Assembly: GCF_036088315.1 (NCBI RefSeq)
Contig: NZ_CP107996.1
Span: 3,366,501-3,430,500, forward strand
DNA from: Streptomyces sp. NBC_00344
GTDB lineage: Bacteria > Actinomycetota > Actinomycetes > Streptomycetales > Streptomycetaceae
Direction: 5' to 3'
Length of the DNA: 64,000 bases
A program made the translations under genes and the position numbers. Of the stretch, positions 41,251-50,102 are shown piece by piece (the first letter of the stretch is position 1; every line of letters begins with the position of its first letter). Under the pieces are notes generated by a model. The model worked only from the letters and a program-made list of their open reading frames with translations. It had not been told where the DNA came from and did no database searches.

Positions 41251-42333
41251 CTACTCCGCACCCGCCGACGCTGCAGAAACCCGCACGATCGCGATCACCC
41301 GGTCGGTGAGCTGCAAAGGGCTGGCCTCCGGATCGTCGTACCCGAGCAGTCGGTGTCCGCGCTTCACCGTGACCACCAGATCGTGCACGTCGCGCACGCT
41401 TCGCCCCACCTCGTTCTTTATGACCGGGCGCTCGACCAGATCCAGTCCGCTTCCCTGCTGGATCAGATCCTCCATCACCGTTCCGGCGCTGGGGCTGAGC
41501 ACGGACAGCCCGAGCAGTCGTCCCGCTGCGCTGGCGCTGGTGATCACCGCATCCGCACCGGACTGCCGCAGCAGTTGCGCGTTCTCTTCCTCGCGCACCG
41601 CGGCAACGATCTTCGCCCCGCGGTTGAGCTGTCGCGCGGTGAGCGTCACCAGTACTGCGGTGTCGTCACGCTGGGTCGCGATCACGATCTGCTTGGCACG
41701 CTGCAGTTCGGCGCGGTTCAGCACATCGCTGCGGGTCGCGTCTCCGATGACCCCGGCGAATCCATCGGCGTTGGCGGCTTCGATGACTTTGCTGTCGGGG
41801 TCGACGACAACGATCTGTTCCCGCTTCAGGCCAGTGGCGCACAGCGTCTGCATGGCGGAGCGGCCCTTCGTACCGAATCCGATGACAACAGTGTGGTCAC
41901 GCAAGCGGAGCCTCCAGCGATTCAGCCGCCACTCCTCCCGGGTGCGCTCCGTGAGCACTTCGAGAGTGGTACCGACCAGGATGATCAGGAACAGCACGCG
42001 CAGTGGCGTGACCACCAGGATGTTCGTGAGCCTGGCACCGGCTCCGTACGGAACGATGTCTCCGTACCCGGTCGTGGAAAGGGTGACGGTGGCGTAATAG
42101 AAGGAATCGAGCAGGTCGACTGTGCCATCGGCGTTGTCGTGATAACCGTCGCGATCGAACCAGACGATCAAGGCGGTCACCGCCAGCACCAGCAGAGCGA
42201 TCAGGACCCGCTTGGCGACCTGGCGGAGCGGCCTCTCGACCACCCTGCGCGGCAGCTTGACCCGCCGGGTCACGAGCGTCTCGCCGACCTGTCGGTCAAG
42301 GGCGTCATGTCCTGGAAGTTTCACGTGAAACAC
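41251..42333 (-). CDS. Two-helix K+ channel with RCK (TrkA-N) domain
   Basis: A 360-residue channel subunit. Two membrane helices (RVLIALLVLAVTALIVWF and ILVVTPLRVLFLIILVGTTL) flank a pore loop with the potassium filter TTGYGD. An RCK domain with the Rossmann start VVIGFGTKGRSAMQTL follows and binds NAD or Ca2+. A second RCK-like C-terminal part (RSVRDVHDLVVTVKRGHRLLG) is present. The ATG overlaps the end of moeA by 13 bases, and codons 2-6 form part of a perfect parS site. Confidence 0.92.
   Translation of the reverse strand: MFHVKLPGHDALDRQVGETLVTRRVKLPRRVVERPLRQVAKRVLIALLVLAVTALIVWFDRDGYHDNADGTVDLLDSFYYATVTLSTTGYGDIVPYGAGARLTNILVVTPLRVLFLIILVGTTLEVLTERTREEWRLNRWRLRLRDHTVVIGFGTKGRSAMQTLCATGLKREQIVVVDPDSKVIEAANADGFAGVIGDATRSDVLNRAELQRAKQIVIATQRDDTAVLVTLTARQLNRGAKIVAAVREEENAQLLRQSGADAVITSASAAGRLLGLSVLSPSAGTVMEDLIQQGSGLDLVERPVIKNEVGRSVRDVHDLVVTVKRGHRLLGYDDPEASPLQLTDRVIAIVRVSAASAGAE
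42318..42331. promoter_or_regulatory. parS: parS site (ParB binding)
   Basis: GTTTCACGTGAAAC is the exact Streptomyces/Bacillus parS consensus. It is embedded where the moeA stop and the channel gene start overlap. ParB binding at such sites nucleates the chromosome segregation complex near oriC. Confidence 0.9.
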
Positions 42334-43607
42334 TCCCCCGCCGCCGGCAGATCGAGGACCTCAAGACGTTGCCCGGCCCGCGCACCGCCGGGCGGCACCA
42401 CGGCGAGTCCGTCGGCGGCTGCCATCCCCCGGAGCATCGCGGGCCCATTGAAGTGCAGCGGGTCGATTTCCTCAGCTCGATGCACCACCGGGACGAGCCG
42501 GGTATCGGAAGGGTGGCCTTGAACATGCGCGCGTACCGGCGCGGAATAGCCCTCGGTGTCCGTTCGTCCGGAACGCGTGCGCAGCAGCGGTTCAGCGAGC
42601 GTGAGCAGGCCCGATACGGCGGCGAGCGGGTTCCCGGGCAGTCCCACCAAATGTCGGCCCTCCGCGAGGCGGGCCAGCAGCATCGGATGTCCTGGCCGGA
42701 CCGCGACCCCGTCGACCAAAAGCTCAGCACCGGCCTTGCGCAGCGTCGGATGGACATGATCCACCGGGCCCGCTGCCGTTCCGCCGGTGGTGACGATCAG
42801 ATCGGCCTCAGAGGTCGTGATGGCGTGATGCAGAGCGTCCGCGTCGTCGCCGAGCCGACGCGTGCTCAGCACATCCGCGCCCAGCGATCGGATCCATGGC
42901 CCGATCATCGGTCCCAGGGCGTCCCGGATCAGCCCGTCCCGGGGAAGCCCCTCCACCAGCAACTCATCGCCGAGTATCAGGACTTCGACGCGCGGTCTGG
43001 AGATGGTGAGCAGTTCGTCGTATCCGGCAGCGGCTGCGAGCCCCAACACCGCCGGGGTCACCAGAGCTCCGACGGGCAGCAGTTGATCGCCTGATCGGCA
43101 CTCCTGTCCCCGCGGTCGGATGTCCTGCCCCTGCACAACCGGGTGCCGGGCGTACAACAGCCCAGTGCCCTCTTCCGCGCGCGAGTGTTCGGAACGGACG
43201 ACAGCGGTGGCATCGGAGGGGATCCGAGCACCGGTCGCGATCCGTACGGCCTCACCGTCGGCCAGCGGCTCAGGGGCGGAATGACCGGCGAGGATGCCAG
43301 AACCGCTTGTGAGCTGCCAGGGTCCGGGACCGGCGACCGCCCAGCCATCCATGGCCGAGGTGTCGAACGACGGAAGATCGGTGAGGGCGGCAAGCGGCTC
43401 GGCAAGGGTCCGGCCGAGCGCACGGTCGAGCGGTGTACGCCGGGTGACGACCGGGGCGGTGTGGCCGGTCAGAGCGGCCCGCGCCCGGGCATCTGCCCAG
43501 GAAACCGTGCGGTGGCCTTCCGGTGGAGAGGGCTGCGGCGCAGCGGGTGTCTCCCTGCCGACCAGCGCCAGGGCTTCGTCGACGTCGCGGTCCTCCTGCT
43601 CGGTCAT
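42321..43607 (-). CDS. moeA: Molybdopterin molybdenumtransferase MoeA
   Basis: A 428-residue MoeA-type enzyme that inserts molybdate into adenylylated molybdopterin. Recognisable parts are the domain I/III segment DLPSFDTSAMDGWAVAG, GEAVRIATGARIPSDATAVV, the MoaB-like domain with VEVLILGDELL and IVTTGGTAAGPVDHV, and GLPGNPLAAVSGLL. The ATG overlaps the stop of the mobA-like gene (ATGA), so both molybdenum-cofactor steps are translationally coupled. The C-terminus overlaps the K+ channel start. Confidence 0.92.
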   Translation of the reverse strand: MTEQEDRDVDEALALVGRETPAAPQPSPPEGHRTVSWADARARAALTGHTAPVVTRRTPLDRALGRTLAEPLAALTDLPSFDTSAMDGWAVAGPGPWQLTSGSGILAGHSAPEPLADGEAVRIATGARIPSDATAVVRSEHSRAEEGTGLLYARHPVVQGQDIRPRGQECRSGDQLLPVGALVTPAVLGLAAAAGYDELLTISRPRVEVLILGDELLVEGLPRDGLIRDALGPMIGPWIRSLGADVLSTRRLGDDADALHHAITTSEADLIVTTGGTAAGPVDHVHPTLRKAGAELLVDGVAVRPGHPMLLARLAEGRHLVGLPGNPLAAVSGLLTLAEPLLRTRSGRTDTEGYSAPVRAHVQGHPSDTRLVPVVHRAEEIDPLHFNGPAMLRGMAAADGLAVVPPGGARAGQRLEVLDLPAAGECFT

Positions 43608-44464
43608 CCGGCGTCGGTTCCCTCGGCCTCTTCGGCCTCGCTCGCCCAACGGTTCGCGAGAGCGGCAGCCTTGTGCGCCGCCTCGGCGGCTGCTTCCGGT
43701 CCGTCCTTCTCCGCCTTCGCCGCCGCGTACCCCACCAGAAAGGTGGTCAGCGGCGCGGCCGGTCTGGCGACACCGTGTGCGGCATCGCGGGCGAGGTCGA
43801 GAAGGACGCCGGTGTCGACGTCGAGCTCGATTCCGAGTTCGGCCTTGACTGTGGTGATCCATTCATCCAGCACGTGTCCATGCTCCCTGATACGGGACCG
43901 GGCCGACGCAATGTCCTGCCAGGTGTCGCAGTCGAACGAGGCGAGGGGCTCAGCGGCGATCCGGGCGAGGTCGAGTGCAGCGACGAGCAGACGCACCGGA
44001 AGCCCGGCCGTCGAACCGTGCTCGGTGGAAAGCAGTGCCAGCTCCCGGCGCAGCGGTTCTGTGCGGTAGGCGGCAACCAGTGGCTGGTCCCTGCCCCCGG
44101 AGTCGGTGAGCAGCACCCCTTCGTGCGGCCCGGCCGCGAGGGCACTCAGCAGTGCCGGCACCGTCGACTCCCCGAGAAACGGCAGGTCCGCCGAGAGCAC
44201 CAGCACCGTCTCGGCGGACACCATGCGCAGCCCGGCGTCGAGCGCTGCCAGCGGTCCTCCGCCGGGCGGCTCCTCACGCGCCCAGAGAACGGGTCGCACC
44301 GTCCCTCGCCGCCCACCGACCACCACGGTGGCCCCGGCCCCTCGGCAGGCCCCGAGCACCCGGTCGAGCAGCGCAAGCCCGCCCACGGTCAGGCCGGGTT
44401 TGTCCGCCCCGCCGAGCCTCTTGGCAGAACCTCCGGCGAGCACGACGGCGTCATACAAGGTCAT
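43604..44464 (-). CDS. mobA: MobA-like molybdenum cofactor nucleotidyltransferase fused to a DUF6457 domain
   Basis: A 286-residue protein. Residues 1-185 form a MobA-type nucleotidyltransferase (VVLAGGSAKRLGGADKPGLTVGG, GPLAALDAGL, VLVLSADLPFL, FDCDTWQDI), which adds GMP to molybdopterin. The C-terminal 85 residues (LDEWITTVKAELGIELDVDTGVLLDLARDAAHGVARPAAPLTTFLVGYAAAK) match the actinobacterial DUF6457 module, found both alone and fused to MobA. It heads the operon with moeA and the channel gene. Confidence 0.88.
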   Translation of the reverse strand: MTLYDAVVLAGGSAKRLGGADKPGLTVGGLALLDRVLGACRGAGATVVVGGRRGTVRPVLWAREEPPGGGPLAALDAGLRMVSAETVLVLSADLPFLGESTVPALLSALAAGPHEGVLLTDSGGRDQPLVAAYRTEPLRRELALLSTEHGSTAGLPVRLLVAALDLARIAAEPLASFDCDTWQDIASARSRIREHGHVLDEWITTVKAELGIELDVDTGVLLDLARDAAHGVARPAAPLTTFLVGYAAAKAEKDGPEAAAEAAHKAAALANRWASEAEEAEGTDAG

Positions 44465-44804
44465 CCCGCGAGTATGGGCTGTGGGCGGCCCCTACGGAAC
44501 GGGCCAGTGACATACAGCAGCTCACGGGATGGCGGGTCCCTCTCCCGGGCCGTTGGTCCTCGCCACCGGCCCCGGGCTGGAACGAGCCCTGCACACGTCA
44601 CACCGAAGGGCACAGATCACGTCTGGGTCGTGTGGGGGAAGTAGCGGCGTCCGCCCGGAGGGCGGGCCCCGCGGCGTCCGGAGCGTGCCATCGCAGGGCG
44701 GAGGAACGGGCCGCGGGACGTACCCGGGCGGCTCCGACAACGCAGCGAGTTCGCGTGCCGGAAGCCGCGGGGCAGCCGGGACTTTCACACACGCCCAGGG
44801 GCGA
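44465..44804. other. 340-bp intergenic region upstream of mobA
   Basis: No gene supported. The region should contain the mobA-moeA promoter (minus strand) and the end of bkd operon 2. I see no clear hairpin, operator or conserved leader. Confidence 0.5.
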
Positions 44805-46166
44805 CTACACGCCCCGCATGAGTACCGCCGGCTGCTCGACGCAGTCGGCCACATACCGCAGAAAGCCTCCGGCCGTTCCCCCGTCACACACTCGGTGATC
44901 GAAGGTCAGGGACAGTTGCACGACCTGTCGGACCGCCAGTTCGCCGCTTCGCACCCATGGCTTCTCCATGATCCGTCCCACCCCCAGCATCGCCGCCTCG
45001 GGATGGTTGATGATCGGCGTGGATCCGTCGACACCAAACACTCCGTAGTTGTTCAGAGTGAATGTGCCTCCTGTCAGCTCCGCCGGAGTCAGCGCCCCTG
45101 TCCTGGCCGCTTCGGTCAGCCGACCGAACTCCTCGCTGAGGGACTCCGTCGACCGCCCGTGCGCATCCCGCACCACCGGCACCACCAGCCCGCGCTCCGT
45201 CTGAGCGGCGAAGCCCAGATGGACCGAGGGCAGACGCACGATCTCCCGGGCTGCCAGGTCCACCGTGGAGTTCAGCTCCGGGAAGCGGGCCAGGGCCGCC
45301 GTGCAGATACGGGCCAGCAGTGCCAGCACCGAGATTTTCGGACCGCCCACCGCATTCATGGCCGCCCGCGTGGCCATGAGCTCGGTCGCATCCGCGTCGA
45401 CCCAGCATGTCGCGTCCGGTATCTCACGCCGGCTGCGCGAAAGCTTCTCCGCTACAGCGCCACGGACTCCGCGCAGCGGAACCCGAACCGCCTGCCCGTC
45501 ACCCACCTGCTGCGCACCCGTCGGCACCGCTTCCCCTGCCGAGGCAGCTTCCGGGGCGCGTATCGCGTGCTCCACATCGGACCGCAGGATCAGCCCGTCC
45601 GGACCACTGCCGGTCAGCGCCCTCAGATCGACGGCGTGTTCACGCGCCAGCCGTCGCACCAGCGGCGAGATCACAGGAATGGGTCCGAGCCCGGCGGAAA
45701 GTGAATCCGCAGCCGGCACCTGGGCAGATCGGGGGGCACGAGCAGGCGCAGGGGCCAGGGCCGGGGCCTGAACAGCGGCCGGAGCCGCAGCGGCAACGAC
45801 TGCGGCGGGCTCAGCTGCCACCCGTACCCGCCGCCTCCGGGGGGCCACCGCCCCGCCTGTCCCGTACCCGACCAGAACGTTTCCGGATGCGTCGCCGCCG
45901 GCGTCACCGAGCGGCTCCGTGGACCCCACGGCCACCGTCAGAAGCGGCGCCCCGACCGGGAGCTCCTTGCCCTCCTCACCGAATCGGGCCGTCACCACGC
46001 CGCCGTAGGGGCATGGCACCTCCACCATCGCCTTCGCAGTCTCGACCTCGACGACCGGCTGATCGACCGCGACGACGTCGCCGACCGCCACCAGCCATCG
46101 CACGATCTCCGCCTCGGTGAGCCCTTCCCCGAGGTCGGGCAGCTTGAATTCCAGGACCTGGGGCAT
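44805..46166 (-). CDS. bkdC: Branched-chain ketoacid dehydrogenase E2, operon 2
   Basis: A 453-residue E2 with lipoyl domain (Lys in VETAKAMVEV), an Ala/Pro-rich linker (AAEPAAVVAAAAPAAVQAP), an E1/E3-binding domain (SPLVRRLAREHAVDLRALTGSGPDGLILRSDVE) and a catalytic domain ending in LTFDHRVCDGGTAG. Same function as the copy at 24086-25492. The ATG at 46166 overlaps the E1 beta stop (TGATG). The linker and binding domain differ strongly from operon 1, so the two E2 cores are probably not interchangeable. Confidence 0.93.
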   Translation of the reverse strand: MPQVLEFKLPDLGEGLTEAEIVRWLVAVGDVVAVDQPVVEVETAKAMVEVPCPYGGVVTARFGEEGKELPVGAPLLTVAVGSTEPLGDAGGDASGNVLVGYGTGGAVAPRRRRVRVAAEPAAVVAAAAPAAVQAPALAPAPARAPRSAQVPAADSLSAGLGPIPVISPLVRRLAREHAVDLRALTGSGPDGLILRSDVEHAIRAPEAASAGEAVPTGAQQVGDGQAVRVPLRGVRGAVAEKLSRSRREIPDATCWVDADATELMATRAAMNAVGGPKISVLALLARICTAALARFPELNSTVDLAAREIVRLPSVHLGFAAQTERGLVVPVVRDAHGRSTESLSEEFGRLTEAARTGALTPAELTGGTFTLNNYGVFGVDGSTPIINHPEAAMLGVGRIMEKPWVRSGELAVRQVVQLSLTFDHRVCDGGTAGGFLRYVADCVEQPAVLMRGV

Positions 46167-47170
46167 CAGCTCGTTGCCTCCCACTGCAGCCGTGCGACCG
46201 CGTCCAGCACCCGGTCGACCCCCGGCAGATGGTGACGCTCCAGCATCGGCGGCGGATACGGGATGTCGAATCCGGCGACCCGCAGCACCGGCGCCTCGAG
46301 GTGGTGGAAACAGCGCTCAGTCACCCGGGCGGCTATCTCCCCGCCCGGCCCGCCGAACCCGGACGACTCATGGACGACGACAGCCCGTCCGGTGCGCCGT
46401 ACCGAGGCGCAGACCGTCTCGTCGTCGAACGGGACCAGCGAGCGGATATCCACGACCTCCAGGTCCCAGCCCTCGTCACGCGCGGCATCGGCTGCCTCCA
46501 GACAGACCGGAACAGACGGTCCGTACGTCAGCAGCGTGGCGCTGCTTCCCGCGCGCCGCACCACCGCCCGGCCTATCGGCTCCACCTCGGCCGGCGCGTC
46601 CGGTGACCACTCGGCCTTCGACCAGTACAGCCGCTTGGGCTCGAGGAAGATCACCGGGTCGTCGGAGGCGATCGCCTCCCTGAGCAGTCCGTATGCGTCG
46701 GCAACCGTCGAAGGCGTGACGACATGGAGCCCCGGAGTCGCCATGTAGTACGCCTCGGACGAGTCGCTGTGGTGCTCCACTCCGCCGATGCCGCCCCCGT
46801 AGGGAACCCGCACCACGATCGGCATCGGCAGCGCACCCCGGGTGCGGTTGCGCATCCGGGACACATGGCTGATGAGCTGCTCGAAAGCCGGATAGGCGAA
46901 GGCGTCGAACTGCATCTCGACGACCGGCCGCAGCCCGTACATCGCCATCCCGACGGCCGCCCCGAGGATCCCGGCCTCCGCGAGGGGCGTGTCCGTACAC
47001 CGGTCGTCGCCGAACTCCTTCGCCAGCCCGTCGGTGACCCGGAAGACCCCGCCCAGCGTCCCGACGTCCTCTCCCATCACGTGCACGGTGGGATCGGCCG
47101 CCATCGCATCGCGCATCGCCCGTTGCAGCGCCTGTGCCATCGTGGCCGGTTTCGCTGCCACTGTGGTCAT
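46166..47170 (-). CDS. bkdB: Branched-chain ketoacid dehydrogenase E1 beta, operon 2
   Basis: A 334-residue E1 beta subunit (HVMGEDVGTLGGVFRVTDGL, TPLAEAGILGAAVGMAMYGLRPVVEMQFDAF, RVPYGGGIGGVEHHSDSSEAYY, GFDIPYPPPMLERHHLPG). It forms the E1 heterotetramer with the alpha subunit encoded just upstream, whose stop overlaps this start (ATGA). It is clearly paralogous to the beta subunit of operon 1. Confidence 0.94.
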   Translation of the reverse strand: MTTVAAKPATMAQALQRAMRDAMAADPTVHVMGEDVGTLGGVFRVTDGLAKEFGDDRCTDTPLAEAGILGAAVGMAMYGLRPVVEMQFDAFAYPAFEQLISHVSRMRNRTRGALPMPIVVRVPYGGGIGGVEHHSDSSEAYYMATPGLHVVTPSTVADAYGLLREAIASDDPVIFLEPKRLYWSKAEWSPDAPAEVEPIGRAVVRRAGSSATLLTYGPSVPVCLEAADAARDEGWDLEVVDIRSLVPFDDETVCASVRRTGRAVVVHESSGFGGPGGEIAARVTERCFHHLEAPVLRVAGFDIPYPPPMLERHHLPGVDRVLDAVARLQWEATS

Positions 47171-48285
47171 CGACCGTCCTCCGCGTCGAGCTCGGCGCGG
47201 AGCTGCTCGGCCTCGGAACGCAGCTGCGGCGTCGGCGTCGCATAGACCTGCGCGAAGAGATCCATGGGAGCGAGGAGCGGCTCTGCGTTCATCTGTTCAC
47301 GCAGAGCCGCGGCCATGGTGTCGGCCGCCTTGCTCGCGGACTGTATGCGCTCTTCACCGAGCAGCCCCCGACCCGTCAGCTCACGCTCGAGCAGGAGGAT
47401 CGGATCATGCCTGCGCCAGGACTCGACCTCGGCATCGCCGCGGTAGCGGGATGCGTCATCCGCGTTGGTATGGGCCTCCATGCGGTAGGTCACCGCCTCG
47501 ACCAGAGTCGGACCGCCCCCGGAGCGCGCCCTTGAGACCGCGTCGGCCAGCACCACATGCATCGCCGCGACGTCGTTCCCGTCGACCAGCCGACCTGGCA
47601 TGCCGTATCCCACGGCCTTGTGGGCCAGTGAGGGGGCCGCTGTCTGCTTGGCGAGCGGCACAGAGATAGCGAAGCCGTTGTTCTGCACGAGGAAGACCAC
47701 CGGAGCCTTCCAGACCGCGGCGAAATTAAGCGCTTCGTGGAAGTCGCCCTCGCTGGTCCCGCCGTCTCCGACCATGGCGAGAGACACCACGTCGTCCCCG
47801 GCCAGCCGTGCGGCGTGGGCCAGCCCCACGGCATGCGGAAGCTGCGTGGCGAGCGGAGTGGACAGCGGCGCGATCCGGTGCTCGCGCGGGTCGTAGCCGG
47901 TGTGCCAGTCGCCGCGGAGCAATGTCAGCGCCTCGACGGGATCGAGACCGCGCGCCACGGCCGCCAGGGTGTCGCGGTAGCTGGGGAAGAGCCAGTCCTG
48001 CTCTTGGAGGGCGAGCGCAGCGGCGATCTCGCACGCCTCCTGCCCGGTGGAGGAGGGGTAGACGGCCAGTCTGCCCTGCTTGGTGAGCGCGGTGGCCTGG
48101 GCGTTGTATCGCCGGCCGTGCACCAGGGCGTCATAGAGCCGCAGCAGCAGCTCGCTGTCGAGCCCGTCCACGGCGTCCGTACCGAGTACCCGGTACGGCT
48201 CGGGGTCCGGGAGCAGCGGCGCTGGGTCGGTACGAAGTTTCCATGCCGGGTGGGCAGTAGCACCGGGCAGCTCTTGGACCGTCAT
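47167..48285 (-). CDS. bkdA: Branched-chain ketoacid dehydrogenase E1 alpha, operon 2
   Basis: A 372-residue E1 alpha subunit. The thiamine-diphosphate segment starts GDGGTSEGDFHEALNFAA and ends VQNNGFAIS. RMEAHTNADDASRYR is the loop next to the cofactor. The ATG at 48285 has GAGGAGG eight bases upstream. First gene of bkd operon 2. A PaaR-like palindrome lies 58 bases ahead of it, and the divergent Lrp-type gene probably encodes its regulator. Confidence 0.94.
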   Translation of the reverse strand: MTVQELPGATAHPAWKLRTDPAPLLPDPEPYRVLGTDAVDGLDSELLLRLYDALVHGRRYNAQATALTKQGRLAVYPSSTGQEACEIAAALALQEQDWLFPSYRDTLAAVARGLDPVEALTLLRGDWHTGYDPREHRIAPLSTPLATQLPHAVGLAHAARLAGDDVVSLAMVGDGGTSEGDFHEALNFAAVWKAPVVFLVQNNGFAISVPLAKQTAAPSLAHKAVGYGMPGRLVDGNDVAAMHVVLADAVSRARSGGGPTLVEAVTYRMEAHTNADDASRYRGDAEVESWRRHDPILLLERELTGRGLLGEERIQSASKAADTMAAALREQMNAEPLLAPMDLFAQVYATPTPQLRSEAEQLRAELDAEDGR

Positions 48286-48342
48286 GCCAAACACCTCCTC
48301 GTGGGAGTGGGAGGGCGCACCGATGTGTGATGCGCCTCACCT

Positions 48343-48356
48343 ACCGATTGTTCGGT
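48343..48356. promoter_or_regulatory. PaaR-like palindrome upstream of bkd operon 2
   Basis: ACCGATTGTTCGGT differs from the site before paaN by one base (T for C in the central CG). Placed between bkdA of operon 2 and the divergent Lrp-type gene. Confidence 0.5.
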
Positions 48357-48436
48357 CGAAAGCGCATTTTGGCTACTGACACCTTCAGCCTGTGGACAAA
48401 CGGTTCTCCACAGCTTGGGATAGAGGCAGGTCGTCC

Positions 48437-49021
48437 ATGATGGAGAGGCGGGGGCCGATGGCAGCTGAACAAATGGCCGACGAGGGCGAGCCTCGCCCCG
48501 CGCGGCCGCTGGACGCCATCGACCGGGACATCCTGCGCATCCTGCAACAGGACGGACGCGCTTCGATACGCTCCGTGGCCGACCGCGTCCATGTGTCCCG
48601 TGCCAATGCGTACGCCCGGATCAACCGGCTCATCGACGACGGCGTGATCCGCGGCTTCAGCGCTCGGGTGAACCATGAAAGGGCAGGCCAGGGCTCCTCC
48701 GCCTACGTCACCCTCAAAATCGTCCAGAACTCCTGGCGCACCGTGCGCAAGCAGCTCACCGAACTGCCGGGCACCGCCCACATCGCGCTGGTCAGCGGTG
48801 ATTTCGATGTGCTCCTGCTGGTCCACAGCGCGGACAACAGGGCTCTGCGCGAGCTGGTGCTCACCAGGATCCAGGCCATTCCCGAAGTGCTCTCGACGCG
48901 CACCCTGCTGGTCTTCGAGGAGACCGACCTGGATCCGGCGAAACCCTCCGGCGCCACCATGGGACCGCCCCCCGGGGCGCCGCAGGGACAGCCCCCCGGG
49001 CCCGCGAACCGTACGTCTTGA
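48437..49021 (+). CDS. Lrp/AsnC-family regulator, probable bkd regulator
   Basis: A 194-residue Lrp-type regulator: N-terminal helix-turn-helix (LDAIDRDILRILQQDGRASIRSVADRVHVSRANAYARINRLIDDGVIRGFSARVN) and a C-terminal RAM ligand domain (AYVTLKIVQNSWRTVRKQLTELPGTAHIALVSGDFDVLLLVHSADNRALRELVLTRIQAIPEVLSTRTLLVFEE). Transcribed divergently from bkd operon 2, the usual arrangement for Lrp-type bkd activators responding to branched amino acids. Start uncertain: ATG at 48437 or 48458. The Gly/Pro-rich C-terminus is a disordered tail. Confidence 0.88.
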   Translation: MMERRGPMAAEQMADEGEPRPARPLDAIDRDILRILQQDGRASIRSVADRVHVSRANAYARINRLIDDGVIRGFSARVNHERAGQGSSAYVTLKIVQNSWRTVRKQLTELPGTAHIALVSGDFDVLLLVHSADNRALRELVLTRIQAIPEVLSTRTLLVFEETDLDPAKPSGATMGPPPGAPQGQPPGPANRTS

Positions 49022-49502
49022 GCCAGGGCCTTCACTCTGGCGGGATTCCTCTCGACGCCGAGAGGCGCGACCCCGCTGCGAAGAGCCGCTGATCATGTCG
49101 AGACCGAGCCGGGACGGGCGTGCCGGCTCCGTTGCACCCCTGCGGGGGCTGACGGCGCGCCGTCGGCCTCCCCCTCCGGCGGTGACGGCCTTCTGCCGCC
49201 ACGGGTGGACATGCCCCGCATTCGGTGGGCGAAAGCGATCCCGGTGGTGCAGCGGCCGGTCACAGGGCCGTGGGCGCCGAACCCGAGCGCGCCCTTGAAG
49301 GCGATGGCGCGGAATCCGGCCCGGGCGGGCGTAGGACAGCCGAACATCTCCGCAGCGCGACCGTGCGGGCCTCGGGCTCAGCGCCCCATTCCGGCCCACC
49401 GCACTCGGTCGGCGACGCCGCCCCGGCCGGGCGGAGGAAGAAGCCGGACATCTGTCACGCGGGACAGATGCCATGAATAACGCGGTCCGTGCCCCCGCGC
49501 CC
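49022..49502. other. 481-bp intergenic region between convergent genes
   Basis: No gene supported; codon use of the open frames here looks unlike the neighbours. A small hairpin at 49048-49065 (CCTCTCG arms around ACGC) lies 27 bases after the Lrp-type gene and may terminate it. No other structure recognised. Confidence 0.55.
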
Positions 49503-50102
49503 TCACCGGGCCGGAGTGGAGCGCAGCCCCTCGAAGGCCAGCTGAACGACCGTCTCGGCCAACTGGTCCGTATCAGGGGCGGATCCCGGCTGCGGGCGCC
49601 ACCATTCGACGAGTGAGTTGATCATCCCGAAGAGCAGCCGGGTGGCCAGCCGGATGTCCACGTCGGAGCGGAGATCGCCCTCGGAGACCGCGGCCTTCAG
49701 CAGACCCGCCACCCGCTGGTCGAAATCCCGGCGCCGCTCCATCGCCCACCGCTCGGTCGACGTATTGCCGCGTACCCGCAGCAGCAGAGTGACGTACGGG
49801 AGCTCCGCCATCAGCACCTCGACGGTGCGGCGCGTGACGTATTCCACCTGCTCGATCGCGCTTCCCCGGGCCGCCGCCGGCTCGTCCAGCACTCCGAAGA
49901 GGCCGTCTATCGCGCGGCTGACCGCGCGCCTCAACAGCTCCTCCTTGCCGGTGACATGGTGATAGATCGAGGACTTGGAAATTCCGGCGGCCTTGGAGAG
50001 GTGCTCCATGGACGTGCCGTCGTAACCACGCTCGTTGAAGATGCGGACGGCTACGGTCAGCAGTGAGTCAGGCGTGTAGGTGTCTCTCCTGGGCGTGGTC
50101 AT
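49503..50102 (-). CDS. TetR-family regulator, probable phenylacetate repressor PaaR
   Basis: A 199-residue TetR protein (TYTPDSLLTVAVRIFNERGYDGTSMEHLSKAAGISKSSIYHHVTGKEELLRRAV) whose start overlaps the paaH stop (ATGA). Co-transcription with paaH and the presence of ACCGNNCGNNCGGT palindromes before both paa blocks match the PaaR repressor described in Corynebacterium, which releases DNA on binding phenylacetyl-CoA. The role is inferred from context and operator type. Confidence 0.85.
   Translation of the reverse strand: MTTPRRDTYTPDSLLTVAVRIFNERGYDGTSMEHLSKAAGISKSSIYHHVTGKEELLRRAVSRAIDGLFGVLDEPAAARGSAIEQVEYVTRRTVEVLMAELPYVTLLLRVRGNTSTERWAMERRRDFDQRVAGLLKAAVSEGDLRSDVDIRLATRLLFGMINSLVEWWRPQPGSAPDTDQLAETVVQLAFEGLRSTPAR

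Noticed and set aside
49022..49502. Small genes on either strand in the 481-bp gap
   Set aside because: Several open frames exist, but none has a good ribosome site or a conserved-looking sequence.
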